NCBI GenBank assembly: GCA_936432065.2
Contig: OW386292.2
Location: forward strand, 123,501,639 to 123,565,638
Length of the DNA: 64,000 nt
Direction: 5' to 3'
Source of the DNA: Rutpela maculata
Lineage: Eukaryota; Arthropoda; Insecta; Coleoptera; Cerambycidae
Of this stretch, positions 1 to 6,934 are shown piece by piece. The notes under the pieces were generated by a model, which saw nothing but the letters and a program-made list of their open reading frames with translations, was not told the origin of the DNA and made no database searches. Position numbers and translations under genes: made by a program. Each line of letters opens with the position of its first letter. The first letter of the stretch is position 1.

Positions 1-485
1 AGTAGTAAAGAAATGACAGTTCTGTGACAATCCCCCCACCACTTTTCAATCCCCCCACCACTTTTCAATCCCCCCTCCATTTTTCCCCAGGCCCCGCCCA
101 ATCTCCCCACCACTTTTCAATCCCCCCTCCATTTTTCCCCAGGCCCCGCCCAATCTCCCCACCACTTTTCAATCCCCCCTCCATTTTTCCCCAGGCCCCG
201 CCCAATCTCCCCACCACTTTTCGATCCCCCCTCCATTTTCCCCCAAGCCCCGCCCAATCTCCCCACCACTTTTCGATCCCCCCCCTCTACTTTTCTCACA
301 ATCCCCCCACCAATTTCTCAGAAACCCCCTCCATTTTTTCATAAGCCACACCCATCACCTCCCTACCTCATCGGAAATGTTATAGGTTAGGCAGTACATA
401 TTTTACCATTGCTCCAAACACTTAATTATTATGCCCGTCTGTGTATGGATATGTATCAGATGTAAGAGTGTATTAAAGGAATACA
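1..485. repeat. Left terminal inverted repeat of the Polinton
   Basis: This arm pairs with 17927-18387. Matching runs from the terminal AGTAGTAAAG through the C-rich repeats to the AT-rich inner part ending near TATTAAAGGAATAC. The arms differ by a few substitutions, small indels and one extra 19-base C-rich unit on the left. Inside the arm, the plus strand is strongly C-rich. Confidence 0.93.
69..290. repeat. 52-bp C-rich tandem repeat inside left TIR
   Basis: The motif CCCCCCTCCAT recurs with exact 52-bp spacing (CTCCAT at 75, 127, 179 and 231), giving four copies of a minisatellite unit with C-runs separated by TTTT. The G-rich strand has runs of 4-7 G. ORFs read through this block are proline- or glycine-rich artefacts of the repeat and are not genes. 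Confidence 0.9.
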
Positions 486-768
486 GTACGTTCAAAAATG
501 AAAAAATATTCACCGTGTGTGACAATTGTGATATACAACCTATCAAGGCACCTGCTGCATAATTGATTTCACATTTCATACTAATAAGTGAAAGTAGTGG
601 CGGATTTTCAACCTCCCCTCCACCATAATTTAGGATCATTCCCTCCCTTCATATCATATATATGATCATCATCATATATATGTATGGTGAGGACCTCCCA
701 TCTCTCCCACCACAACTCAAAACCTCCCACCGCAATTCAGCACCCCCACTATATCAAATTATTCTGAT
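486..768. other. Sub-terminal spacer without a gene
   Basis: This AT-rich spacer contains several CCTCCC(A/C)CC patches (around 611-645 and 693-750) that echo the G-rich patches at 17850-17915, suggesting that old inverted-repeat homology continues inward beyond the well-matched TIR. No credible coding sequence was seen. Confidence 0.5.
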
Positions 769-777
769 TATAAAAAG
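769..777 (+). promoter_or_regulatory. Probable TATA box for the 844 gene
   Basis: TATAAAAAG lies 67 bases before the ATG at 844. The expected start near 798-802 falls in CATTGTAACA. It is the only TATA-like site between the TIR and the first plus-strand gene. Confidence 0.45.
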
Positions 778-843
778 AGACGTACACAGGCATTGTAACA
801 AAGTTTTTTGTGTCAACTAGTTAAAGAAATTCAAGTGTTCACA

Positions 844-1503
844 ATGGCTTACAGTGGTAGTTTATTTAGTTTACCTGAACTGAGTATTAATGATTTAATT
901 AATAATTTACCTCCAGCACCGCAAGACAAAAATGAAATAGTAGTACTTGGTGAGCGAAGGTACCAACTGAATAAATCTAGAAGTAAATATGTGACAACGG
1001 GATTATCACATGACTTCTGTTATAACCCATGTGTGAAGCTAAGTGGAAACAAACTTGATGTAATAATTTTTAACGAAAAGGAGTGGCTTCATTTTCTCAC
1101 GTATCAAGGTGTAATAACTAATTATGTATACTCCAATGATAAAGTTGAACCAGTAGAGACTGATAACTTTCTTATAAAATTTGAGCAAATTTCCTATTCC
1201 AGAGTTATAAAAATAATAAAAAATAACTCTTACATTTACTTGGGATATGAATCGATTTGCAAGTTGTGGGAAGCATTACCACTCATTAAGGCTAACATTG
1301 AGACCTTAAAAAGATTGCAATTCCAAAGCTATTTCAGGAATGTGGTGAGAGAACTACAACATCAAGAAGGAAATGTATTTGAAAATGCAGTAAATCTTAT
1401 TGAAAAGAATAAAAATGGCTATAATGAAAATACCATTATGCTTATGGAGTTAATTTATATTTATCCAGATATATTGGAAGCTGAATATTGTGGTAGGATC
1501 TAA
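844..1503 (+). CDS. Unassigned Polinton protein, 219 aa, possible PC4-like fold
   Basis: I do not recognise this gene with certainty. The reading frame is open further upstream but only through a TTG codon, so the ATG at 844 is taken as start. The protein is acidic to neutral with no signal peptide or membrane segment. Residues about 30-85 look like three or four beta strands followed by a helix with an E-W pair. This order is reminiscent of PC4/p15-type single-stranded DNA-binding domains, which would suit a genome-replicating element, but the similarity is weak and by eye only. The C-terminal half is predicted helical. It is followed two bases later by the 1506 ORF and probably shares its transcript; AATAAA at 1793 would end both. 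Confidence 0.7.
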   Translation: MAYSGSLFSLPELSINDLINNLPPAPQDKNEIVVLGERRYQLNKSRSKYVTTGLSHDFCYNPCVKLSGNKLDVIIFNEKEWLHFLTYQGVITNYVYSNDKVEPVETDNFLIKFEQISYSRVIKIIKNNSYIYLGYESICKLWEALPLIKANIETLKRLQFQSYFRNVVRELQHQEGNVFENAVNLIEKNKNGYNENTIMLMELIYIYPDILEAEYCGRI

Positions 1504-1505
1504 AG

Positions 1506-1733
1506 ATGAAGAAAGTGACATTTAATTTAAGAGACAATAAGATTAATTTTATGGTGGTGTGGAATTTTGCGTATAAATTATCAAGAAAGAGATATTGGGA
1601 AATTGTAGCCCTCGATAGAGTTCGGTTTAATAGAAGAATAAAACAAACTTCAAATATTATAAACCCCATTTTAGACAGTACTCATAGATATAATGTATAT
1701 AATGAGAGATTTTGTAATGTATATGATACTTAA
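1506..1733 (+). CDS. Small basic protein, 75 aa, unknown
   Basis: This ORF starts two bases after the stop of the preceding gene and ends 60 bases before an AATAAA at 1793, so it is placed as the second cistron of a short transcript. The product is rich in Arg, Lys, Asn and aromatic residues and has no recognisable motif. The tight spacing supports it being real, but length and composition alone do not prove coding, and the opposite strand is also open here. Confidence 0.4.
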   Translation: MKKVTFNLRDNKINFMVVWNFAYKLSRKRYWEIVALDRVRFNRRIKQTSNIINPILDSTHRYNVYNERFCNVYDT

Positions 1734-1792
1734 TCATATATAACCACATAGGTAGTATTTTTGTATTTATGTATGTGAAATAGATATATAGA

Positions 1793-1798
1793 AATAAA
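1793..1798 (+). terminator. Polyadenylation signal AATAAA
   Basis: A canonical AATAAA follows the two leading plus-strand ORFs. On the opposite strand the TTTTATT near 1820 supplies AATAAA for the minus-strand integrase, so the two transcription units converge here. Confidence 0.6.
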
Positions 1799-1889
1799 AC
1801 ATATTTATGCTTGAATATTTGTTTTATTAGGTAAAAATATATTATAAATTAAATAATACATGAAAAAAGTAATAAAATATAGATTATAT

Positions 1890-2822
1890 TCATACAATGC
1901 TATTATTTGAAATCCATGAATTATGCTTATTGCTTAATCCTAACCATTTAACATAGAGCTTGTTATTCTTTTTTCTTAAAATTTTTTCCACGAGATATAC
2001 ATCGGGATACTTTACTTTCTGCATTTCTTCCTCATAAAAACTCCCTAAAATTTCCTCTCCCATTTGGTCTTGTAAAAGGTAAGTTCTAGGATTACCTTTA
2101 TGAACTTTCCTAATTTTGAAAATTTCATTAGACCAGTTAGGCATATATCCCTTTGAAAAAGCTTGTCGATATTTACTAATCCTCACATAATCATTTACTT
2201 TAAATTTTTTTTTCCTTGGATCGACTGTTTTCGGGTGGTTATAGACAGTTTTTAATAAGCGTTTTTCATCTTTCTTTTTAACATTTTTAGGTTGCATCCC
2301 AATTGTCCTATGTTTAGTGTTATTGTATTCAACAACAATATCCGGTAACAAATTTAACCACTTATAGTTTCCGTTTAGACTAAAAAGTTTCCACATTTTA
2401 TTTTTTAAAGTCCTATTAACTCGTTCCACAACACTTGCTTTGAGATCTGTATAAGAGCTATAATGGTTAATTTTCATCTCATCCATTAATTTTTTAAATT
2501 CTTTATTGTAAAATTCTTTACCCAAATCTGTTTGCAAATTTTTCGGTACAGCTTTGATATCTGATAAGATCTTTTTCATTGCTTCCGTAACATTTTTTCC
2601 GCCTTTAGTTTTCACAGGTTCACACCAAACAAATTTTGAGAATACGTTAATAACTACTAAAATATATTTATAACCTTTGTTTACTTTAGCATAAGGGATC
2701 ATCTGTACAAGATCTGCTTGAAAAAGATCATTAATACCTTTAACAATAACTCTTCTTCGTTTAAAAGATTTTCTAGCTGGTTTATGAAGTTCATTTACTA
2801 TTTCCTTTTTAATGTTACTCAT
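1890..2822 (-). CDS. INT: Retroviral-type DDE integrase with C-terminal chromodomain
   Basis: This enzyme should insert the linear Polinton DNA into host DNA. The catalytic triad is visible: D37 (in FQADLVQM), D99 (in QTDLGKEF) and E133 (in VVERVNR), with about the usual D-D-35-E spacing. A basic SH3-like region follows (residues 200-260), and the C-terminus (about 275-305) has the VEKIL....YVKWLG...NSWI pattern of a chromodomain, which in related integrases directs insertion to marked chromatin. At 310 residues it is short: no HHCC zinc-binding N-terminal domain is present after the ATG at 2822. The gene is followed upstream on the same strand by the 386-aa protein (50-base gap). It could be complete for this lineage or N-terminally trimmed. 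Confidence 0.93.
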   Translation of the reverse strand: MSNIKKEIVNELHKPARKSFKRRRVIVKGINDLFQADLVQMIPYAKVNKGYKYILVVINVFSKFVWCEPVKTKGGKNVTEAMKKILSDIKAVPKNLQTDLGKEFYNKEFKKLMDEMKINHYSSYTDLKASVVERVNRTLKNKMWKLFSLNGNYKWLNLLPDIVVEYNNTKHRTIGMQPKNVKKKDEKRLLKTVYNHPKTVDPRKKKFKVNDYVRISKYRQAFSKGYMPNWSNEIFKIRKVHKGNPRTYLLQDQMGEEILGSFYEEEMQKVKYPDVYLVEKILRKKNNKLYVKWLGLSNKHNSWISNNSIV

Positions 2823-2872
2823 CTTTACTTATCGATAGGGTAAATGAATCCTTAACTTCCCACATACACTAT

Positions 2873-4033
2873 TTATCTTATTATTTTAGCCTCTTTTAAT
2901 TCCTCTATTATTGAAATTATCTCGTTATTATGTCCCGTATTTCCTGCCAACTGTGAAGCTATGAGTAGTCTTAATCGGTCTATTATTTCATTATAATCAT
3001 CAAAATGTTTATATTCAATTTTTTTATTATCAAGTTCCATCAGTGTTAATGCACCACCTTTTTTTTTTTCATTATTTGCCTTCCTTATTTGTTCCCTTGT
3101 CTTTCTCATTTGTTCAGGTGAAGAAAGTGAACTCACTCTCGATCTCGTCACGGGTGGCTTAGCTTCTGAAGAAAATGTATTTATTCTTGGTCTTACCACA
3201 GCAGGTATTGCCGATGCACTTTTTTTATTAGCCCTTTCTTGACTCATCGAGTGCAAGGTAGAAACACGTGGTTTAATAATATCTATAAATTTAGACGCAT
3301 TTGATGTAGATAGACCTCTCTCCGGATCATAACCTAGGTAATGAGCATTACTCCTCCTAATTATATCAATATACTGATCCACATCAGATGCTCGATGCCC
3401 TGCTGGATGCTTTTTGAACATTAATTCATACAATCCTGGCGTACCTTTGTATGGAAACTGATCATCAATAATAAAATTAGCACCATCAAAATCAACAGTT
3501 GCAGTGCCAATAGCGAATTTCTTCTTAAATGGGTCGAAGTAAATACCAAAGGTATCATCAAACTCGTTTTGTGAATCCTCAATTTTATCTTGTATGTATG
3601 CTCGCGGTAGAGGTGCATTAAATTGTTGCAAGTATCTCTCATTTTCTGATAGTACGGATGGATCTACTACCTGTGATGGAAAAGTTTCATCAAAGAAACT
3701 CCCTACATATTGAGGTCTTTCTTGGGTAGAGTCAAAATGAAATGTTTCATCTTCCAAATTAGTGGGTGCTGTGTGATAAAATTCAAGAGGGACTGGATCA
3801 ATTGATCGCCTGTTTAAACTCTCATTTTTTATTTCTGTTTTCAAAAAAGATTTACGTGGATCACTTTCATTATTAACGATAGTTGTTACTAATTCACGAA
3901 GAGGTCGCGTTATCGGTTTATAAGTTTCCTCCAATGCTAACTGAGATTTAGCAATATCAGTTTTCAAACTTCTATACTTTTGCCTTAAGGCATCTCGCGT
4001 CTTTAACAGCTCTGCTGCCACTCTACTATCCAT
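2873..4033 (-). CDS. Conserved Polinton protein with N-terminal coiled coil (PY-like)
   Basis: The product is 386 residues. Residues 1-50 form a charged helical, probably coiled-coil, region. A conserved block at about 160-265 contains DPFKKKFAIG, TPGLYELMF and a YLGYDPERGL segment, a combination I associate with an uncharacterised protein found in many arthropod and cnidarian Polintons. Residues 270-330 are Ser/Arg/Pro-rich and probably disordered. Function is unknown; a structural or DNA-packaging role is an inference from its place between integrase and ATPase. A TATA box overlaps the end of the ATPase ORF (4063-4072). The label PY is tentative. Confidence 0.8.
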   Translation of the reverse strand: MDSRVAAELLKTRDALRQKYRSLKTDIAKSQLALEETYKPITRPLRELVTTIVNNESDPRKSFLKTEIKNESLNRRSIDPVPLEFYHTAPTNLEDETFHFDSTQERPQYVGSFFDETFPSQVVDPSVLSENERYLQQFNAPLPRAYIQDKIEDSQNEFDDTFGIYFDPFKKKFAIGTATVDFDGANFIIDDQFPYKGTPGLYELMFKKHPAGHRASDVDQYIDIIRRSNAHYLGYDPERGLSTSNASKFIDIIKPRVSTLHSMSQERANKKSASAIPAVVRPRINTFSSEAKPPVTRSRVSSLSSPEQMRKTREQIRKANNEKKKGGALTLMELDNKKIEYKHFDDYNEIIDRLRLLIASQLAGNTGHNNEIISIIEELKEAKIIR

Positions 4034-4062
4034 GGTGAATGGTTGATAATATTAATGTCTCT

Positions 4063-4072
4063 ATTTTATATA
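4063..4072 (-). promoter_or_regulatory. TATA box for the 386-aa gene, overlapping the ATPase stop
   Basis: The minus strand reads TATATAAAAT, 30-39 bases before the ATG at 4033, which would leave a very short leader. It overlaps the last codons of the ATPase gene. Confidence 0.5.
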
Positions 4073-4755
4073 TGAAAAAATTGATCAAAACCTTTTCGAT
4101 ATCTCCCAGAGTTGATTGGACAATCTTTATCGATTACAACGAATCCATATTTATCATTCCAACAAAATGCACAAAGTTCTTTGAAATCTTGGAAACTCAT
4201 ATCAACGTTTACATGATCATCATAGATATGTTTGAGATTGGTAAGGTCCTGAGGAAATATCACAAGAAGATTGGCATTGTCTCTACATAATTGTTTAGGG
4301 ATAGCAGCGTAGGTTTGACATAAATAAAAACAATCAGTGTTTTTATGACGCCCAAAAGAAAAATAGCTTTTAATAATACTTTGATCACATGATACCAAAT
4401 CATCGAATATTATGACTGAATTCGGTTTTATTTCTTCTGGAGGTATCACTGCATCCCCGTCATTATATTCGAAATATCCAATTTCATTCATAGGTTTCAC
4501 AAGCATCCTCAGATATTCATATTTCGGTTGGTATAGAGATTTAGAATATAAATAAATATTTTCAAAACGTAAACCGTTAGGATGTTCCAACAAACTAAGC
4601 ATTACATTTGTTTTTCCAGACCCAGAACTTCCAACTAGAAGTCCCCGTTTCGACTGTCCACCAAATAAAATACCATGTTTTTGAAAAGTCTTTGTCTTGG
4701 AAATTTTGTCGTGATTGACTATTGGTAAAATTGTTGCTTGCTGTTGAATCTGCAT
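4066..4755 (-). CDS. ATP: A32/FtsK-HerA-type genome-packaging ATPase
   Basis: This is the motor expected to pump Polinton DNA into capsids. From the first in-frame ATG (4755; the frame extends 9 bases further only through TTG) the protein has 229 residues. It has a Walker A GSSGSGKT at 42-49, a Walker B VIIFDD at 114-119 and a Gln at 147 (CQTYAAIP) in the sensor position typical of packaging ATPases. Length fits the family. The gene is divergent from the PLA2-like gene, with 148 bases between their ATGs containing the shared control region. Confidence 0.93.
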   Translation of the reverse strand: MQIQQQATILPIVNHDKISKTKTFQKHGILFGGQSKRGLLVGSSGSGKTNVMLSLLEHPNGLRFENIYLYSKSLYQPKYEYLRMLVKPMNEIGYFEYNDGDAVIPPEEIKPNSVIIFDDLVSCDQSIIKSYFSFGRHKNTDCFYLCQTYAAIPKQLCRDNANLLVIFPQDLTNLKHIYDDHVNVDMSFQDFKELCAFCWNDKYGFVVIDKDCPINSGRYRKGFDQFFHI

Positions 4756-4773
4756 TGTGTTCAAATAATCACA

Positions 4774-4882
4774 TCACACTAGTGTGAAATCGAACTGCAT
4801 TAGAAAGAGAACTGCTAAAAACTGATCAAGCATAACCCTCTACTCTATATAAAAGGGTATTCTACAAAACCAAGAATCAGTT
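4774..4882 (+). promoter_or_regulatory. Divergent control region with palindrome, TATA box and initiator
   Basis: A perfect 14-bp palindrome, TCACACTAGTGTGA (4774-4787), lies between the divergent ATPase and PLA2-like genes. On the plus strand TATATAAAAGG (4846-4856) is followed by TCAGTT (4877-4882), a good arthropod initiator with the A at the expected 30-33 bases from the TATA box. Transcription would begin near 4879, 25 bases before the ATG at 4904. Confidence 0.7.
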
Positions 4883-4903
4883 TATTCCATAATTTGGGAT
4901 ATA

Positions 4904-5650
4904 ATGGGTCGAACCAAAAGTTCACAGCTTACTTGTACTAGAAACTCTAAAAAGAGAGGACGTGGTCTGCTCAATAGTATAATAAATAAACTTCCCGTGG
5001 AACTACATATACCTGGTTATAATTATTGTGGGCCAGGAACTAAACTCACAAAACGCCTAGAACGAGGTGATAGAGGAATTAACCCATTAGATGAAGCGTG
5101 TAGAGAACACGATATAGCATATTCCAAATTTGAAGAGGTTGAAAAAAGGAATCAAGCAGATAGGGAATTAGCTGAAGCTGCATTTAAACGTGTAAAAGCA
5201 CCCGACTCTGGTTTTGGTGAAAAAGTCGCTGCATTGGGAGTTGGTGGGGTAATGAAATTAAAGAGTAAATTGGGAATGGGTCTTAAGCGACGAAAAAATC
5301 GTGATTCAACGAAGAAGAGGAAGAGAGGTGGACAAATAAATGTAAAGGTTGCTGTAAAAAAAACATTAAAATCAAAGAAGCGAGGGAAAAGAATTCTCAA
5401 CACTCCAAAAAGAGGGGGGGTTCTTCCACTTCTGTTACCTCTTTTGGGAGCATTAGGAGCTGTTGGAGGGGGTGTAGCCGGTATTGTGAAAGCAGTTAAC
5501 GATTCCAAGTCAAATGGTAAGGTGATAGCTGAACAATTGAGGCATAATTTGGCGATGGAACAGGCCGCTAAGGGGAAGGGTTTATATTTAGGCCCTCATA
5601 AGAAAGGTTCTGGATTATATCTTAAGACGTATAACAGCAAAAAAAACTAA
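4904..5650 (+). CDS. Virion-type protein with parvovirus-like phospholipase A2 domain
   Basis: Residues about 36-92 form a secreted-PLA2-like catalytic core: a calcium-loop motif YCGPGT (41-46), the HD active-site pair at 69-70 (in CREHDIAY) and D86 in QADRELA. The same compact arrangement is known from parvovirus VP1, where it helps particles leave endosomes. Residues 122-170 are strongly basic, 171-196 form a Gly/Leu-rich hydrophobic segment, and the C-terminus has two G-x-GLYL motifs (224-229, 235-240). It may be a minor virion protein that breaches membranes or binds DNA (inference). Its last codons carry an A AAA AAC -1 frameshift site, and the protease frame lies immediately downstream. 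Confidence 0.88.
   Translation: MGRTKSSQLTCTRNSKKRGRGLLNSIINKLPVELHIPGYNYCGPGTKLTKRLERGDRGINPLDEACREHDIAYSKFEEVEKRNQADRELAEAAFKRVKAPDSGFGEKVAALGVGGVMKLKSKLGMGLKRRKNRDSTKKRKRGGQINVKVAVKKTLKSKKRGKRILNTPKRGGVLPLLLPLLGALGAVGGGVAGIVKAVNDSKSNGKVIAEQLRHNLAMEQAAKGKGLYLGPHKKGSGLYLKTYNSKKN
5641..5647 (+). promoter_or_regulatory. Candidate -1 ribosomal frameshift heptamer A AAA AAC
   Basis: The heptamer is in the correct zero-frame phase (codons AAA at 5642-5644 and AAC at 5645-5647) directly before the TAA stop at 5648 of the PLA2-like gene. The -1 frame is open from 5635 through the protease to 6024. A-AAA-AAC is one of the strongest known eukaryotic slippery sequences. I see no obvious stable stem-loop in the next 40 bases. 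Confidence 0.6.
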
Positions 5651-5688
5651 TTAGGCTACCTCACCGTCCACTTACTAACATAGATTTA

Positions 5689-6024
5689 ATGAAATACTCG
5701 AAAATTCTAAAAATTCCAAATTTTCGAGGTATTTTCATGAGAGATACACTCCCCAAAAAAATTAGGAAAAAAGAATCTGGTATAGTAAATCTGGATATCA
5801 ATGATGGAGATGGAACTCACTGGATTGCATATATAAAGAAAAATAAGGAAATAGTTTATTTCGACAGTTATGGAAATTTAAGACCCCCAGATGAGTTGAG
5901 AAAATATTTTTTAAGTGATGGTAGCCTGAATGAAATAAAATATAATTATGATTCTGTACAAAATTATGATTCATATGTCTGTGGACATTTATGTCTATTA
6001 TTTTTATATAATCAATGTAAATAA
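5689..6024 (+). CDS. PRO: Adenovirus-type cysteine protease (C5/Ulp1 fold)
   Basis: This protease is expected to mature the capsid proteins. From the ATG at 5689 it has 111 residues, with H44 (GTHW), D59 (YFDSYG), Q92 and C98 (VCGHLC) in the order and spacing of adenain-like enzymes. The reading frame is open upstream to 5635, and the residues encoded just before the ATG (including PLTNIDL) resemble the N-terminus of other Polinton proteases. The functional product may therefore begin upstream of the ATG, most simply as a -1 frameshift product of the PLA2-like gene. If translation begins at 5689 the enzyme is short at its N-terminus. The minor capsid gene follows 42 bases later. Confidence 0.92.
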   Translation: MKYSKILKIPNFRGIFMRDTLPKKIRKKESGIVNLDINDGDGTHWIAYIKKNKEIVYFDSYGNLRPPDELRKYFLSDGSLNEIKYNYDSVQNYDSYVCGHLCLLFLYNQCK

Positions 6025-6066
6025 GTTTTTCTTATTCATTTTCTAATAAACGTTCAAAGTATCACT

Positions 6067-6768
6067 ATGTCTTTTACATTCGCTCTCAGTGGAGAATCTT
6101 CTGTATTAAATTACAATTTCAATCCACCGATATATTTAGATGATGAGGCAGATTATGAAATTGGATTAACTAATTTTGATACTTATAATATTATCCCAAA
6201 TATTGACAACAACAATAATAAATTTGCGTGGGGAAGAAATAATGAACATATAGTTCAAATACCTGTAGGGTGTTATGAAATCGATGATATTTTAAAAATC
6301 ATGACAAATAAAATAGTTCAAGAAGATGATGAAGCAGTTCTTAGGATTGATATAGATATTAACACATCCAAAATTATTATAAGAACAAACAGGATAATTA
6401 ATTTTAACGTGGAGGATTCGATAGGTCCAGTATTAGGCTTCAAGAAAAGAGAGTTAAACGCTAATGATACTAATATTTCCGATGATCCAGTAAAGGTTTC
6501 CAAAGTGAATGCTATCTGCATTGACTGTAACATTGCTGTTGGTTCTTTTTTTAATGGAAAACCTGTTCACATCATTCATCAGTTCTATCCAACAGTTCCA
6601 ATTGGGTATAAAATAGTAGAATCACCTCTAAATATTATTTACTTCCCAGTGAGCGTTAAAACCATCAACAACATCACAGTTAAAGTGATTGATCAAGAAG
6701 GACATCTTGTCAATTTTCAAAAAGAAACGATAACTGTTAGACTACATCTTAGAAAATCAATTCGATAA
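6067..6768 (+). CDS. mCP: Minor capsid (penton-like, single jelly-roll) protein
   Basis: The product is 233 residues, almost entirely predicted beta strand, with the pattern seen in Polinton minor capsid proteins: an N-terminal strand-rich region around YEIGLTNFDTYN, a conserved VQIPVGCYEIDDI segment and a central GPVLGFKKR. Its place directly between protease and major capsid gene is the standard Polinton arrangement. There is no TATA box in the 42-base gap after the protease, so it is probably translated from the same transcript as the upstream genes or from an undetected promoter. Confidence 0.87.
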   Translation: MSFTFALSGESSVLNYNFNPPIYLDDEADYEIGLTNFDTYNIIPNIDNNNNKFAWGRNNEHIVQIPVGCYEIDDILKIMTNKIVQEDDEAVLRIDIDINTSKIIIRTNRIINFNVEDSIGPVLGFKKRELNANDTNISDDPVKVSKVNAICIDCNIAVGSFFNGKPVHIIHQFYPTVPIGYKIVESPLNIIYFPVSVKTINNITVKVIDQEGHLVNFQKETITVRLHLRKSIR

Positions 6769-6772
6769 TAAA

Positions 6773-6934
6773 ATGGTGTTGATATTTAATTCAAGGTCTC
6801 CCATTCATACACAAAAACCACACTATAAAAGGATACGTAGGAAAAAAGTCAACAGTTCTAAAAACACTCTCAACAGAATAACATCAGCAAATCGACGGTT
6901 CTTAAAATCACTTGGATTCGAAGTATTAGTATAA
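6773..6934 (+). CDS. Small basic protein upstream of the major capsid gene, 53 aa
   Basis: The ORF starts four bases after the minor capsid stop and its TAA overlaps the major capsid ATG (TAATG, 6932-6936). The product is very basic (KRIRRKK at 20-25) and ends with a RFLKSLGF segment, which I recall from short ORFs at this place in other Polintons, supporting coding. A TATA box and initiator for the capsid gene lie inside it, so the region also acts as promoter. It might alternatively be non-coding leader sequence. Confidence 0.55.
   Translation: MVLIFNSRSPIHTQKPHYKRIRRKKVNSSKNTLNRITSANRRFLKSLGFEVLV
6824..6857 (+). promoter_or_regulatory. TATA box and initiator of the major capsid gene
   Basis: TATAAAAGG (6824-6832) is followed at the correct distance by CAGTT (6853-6857; A at 6854, 30 bases from the first T). 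The transcript would start 80 bases before the capsid ATG. The pair repeats the layout seen at 4846/4877 and 10136/10165. Confidence 0.6.

Noticed and set aside
24..351. Pro-rich and Gly-rich ORFs in the left TIR (and their mirror at 18058-18433)
   Set aside because: They follow the 52-bp C-rich repeat in any frame and strand; composition is explained by the repeat.
808..843. Upstream extension of the first gene
   Set aside because: Requires a TTG start; the ATG at 844 is the first conventional one.
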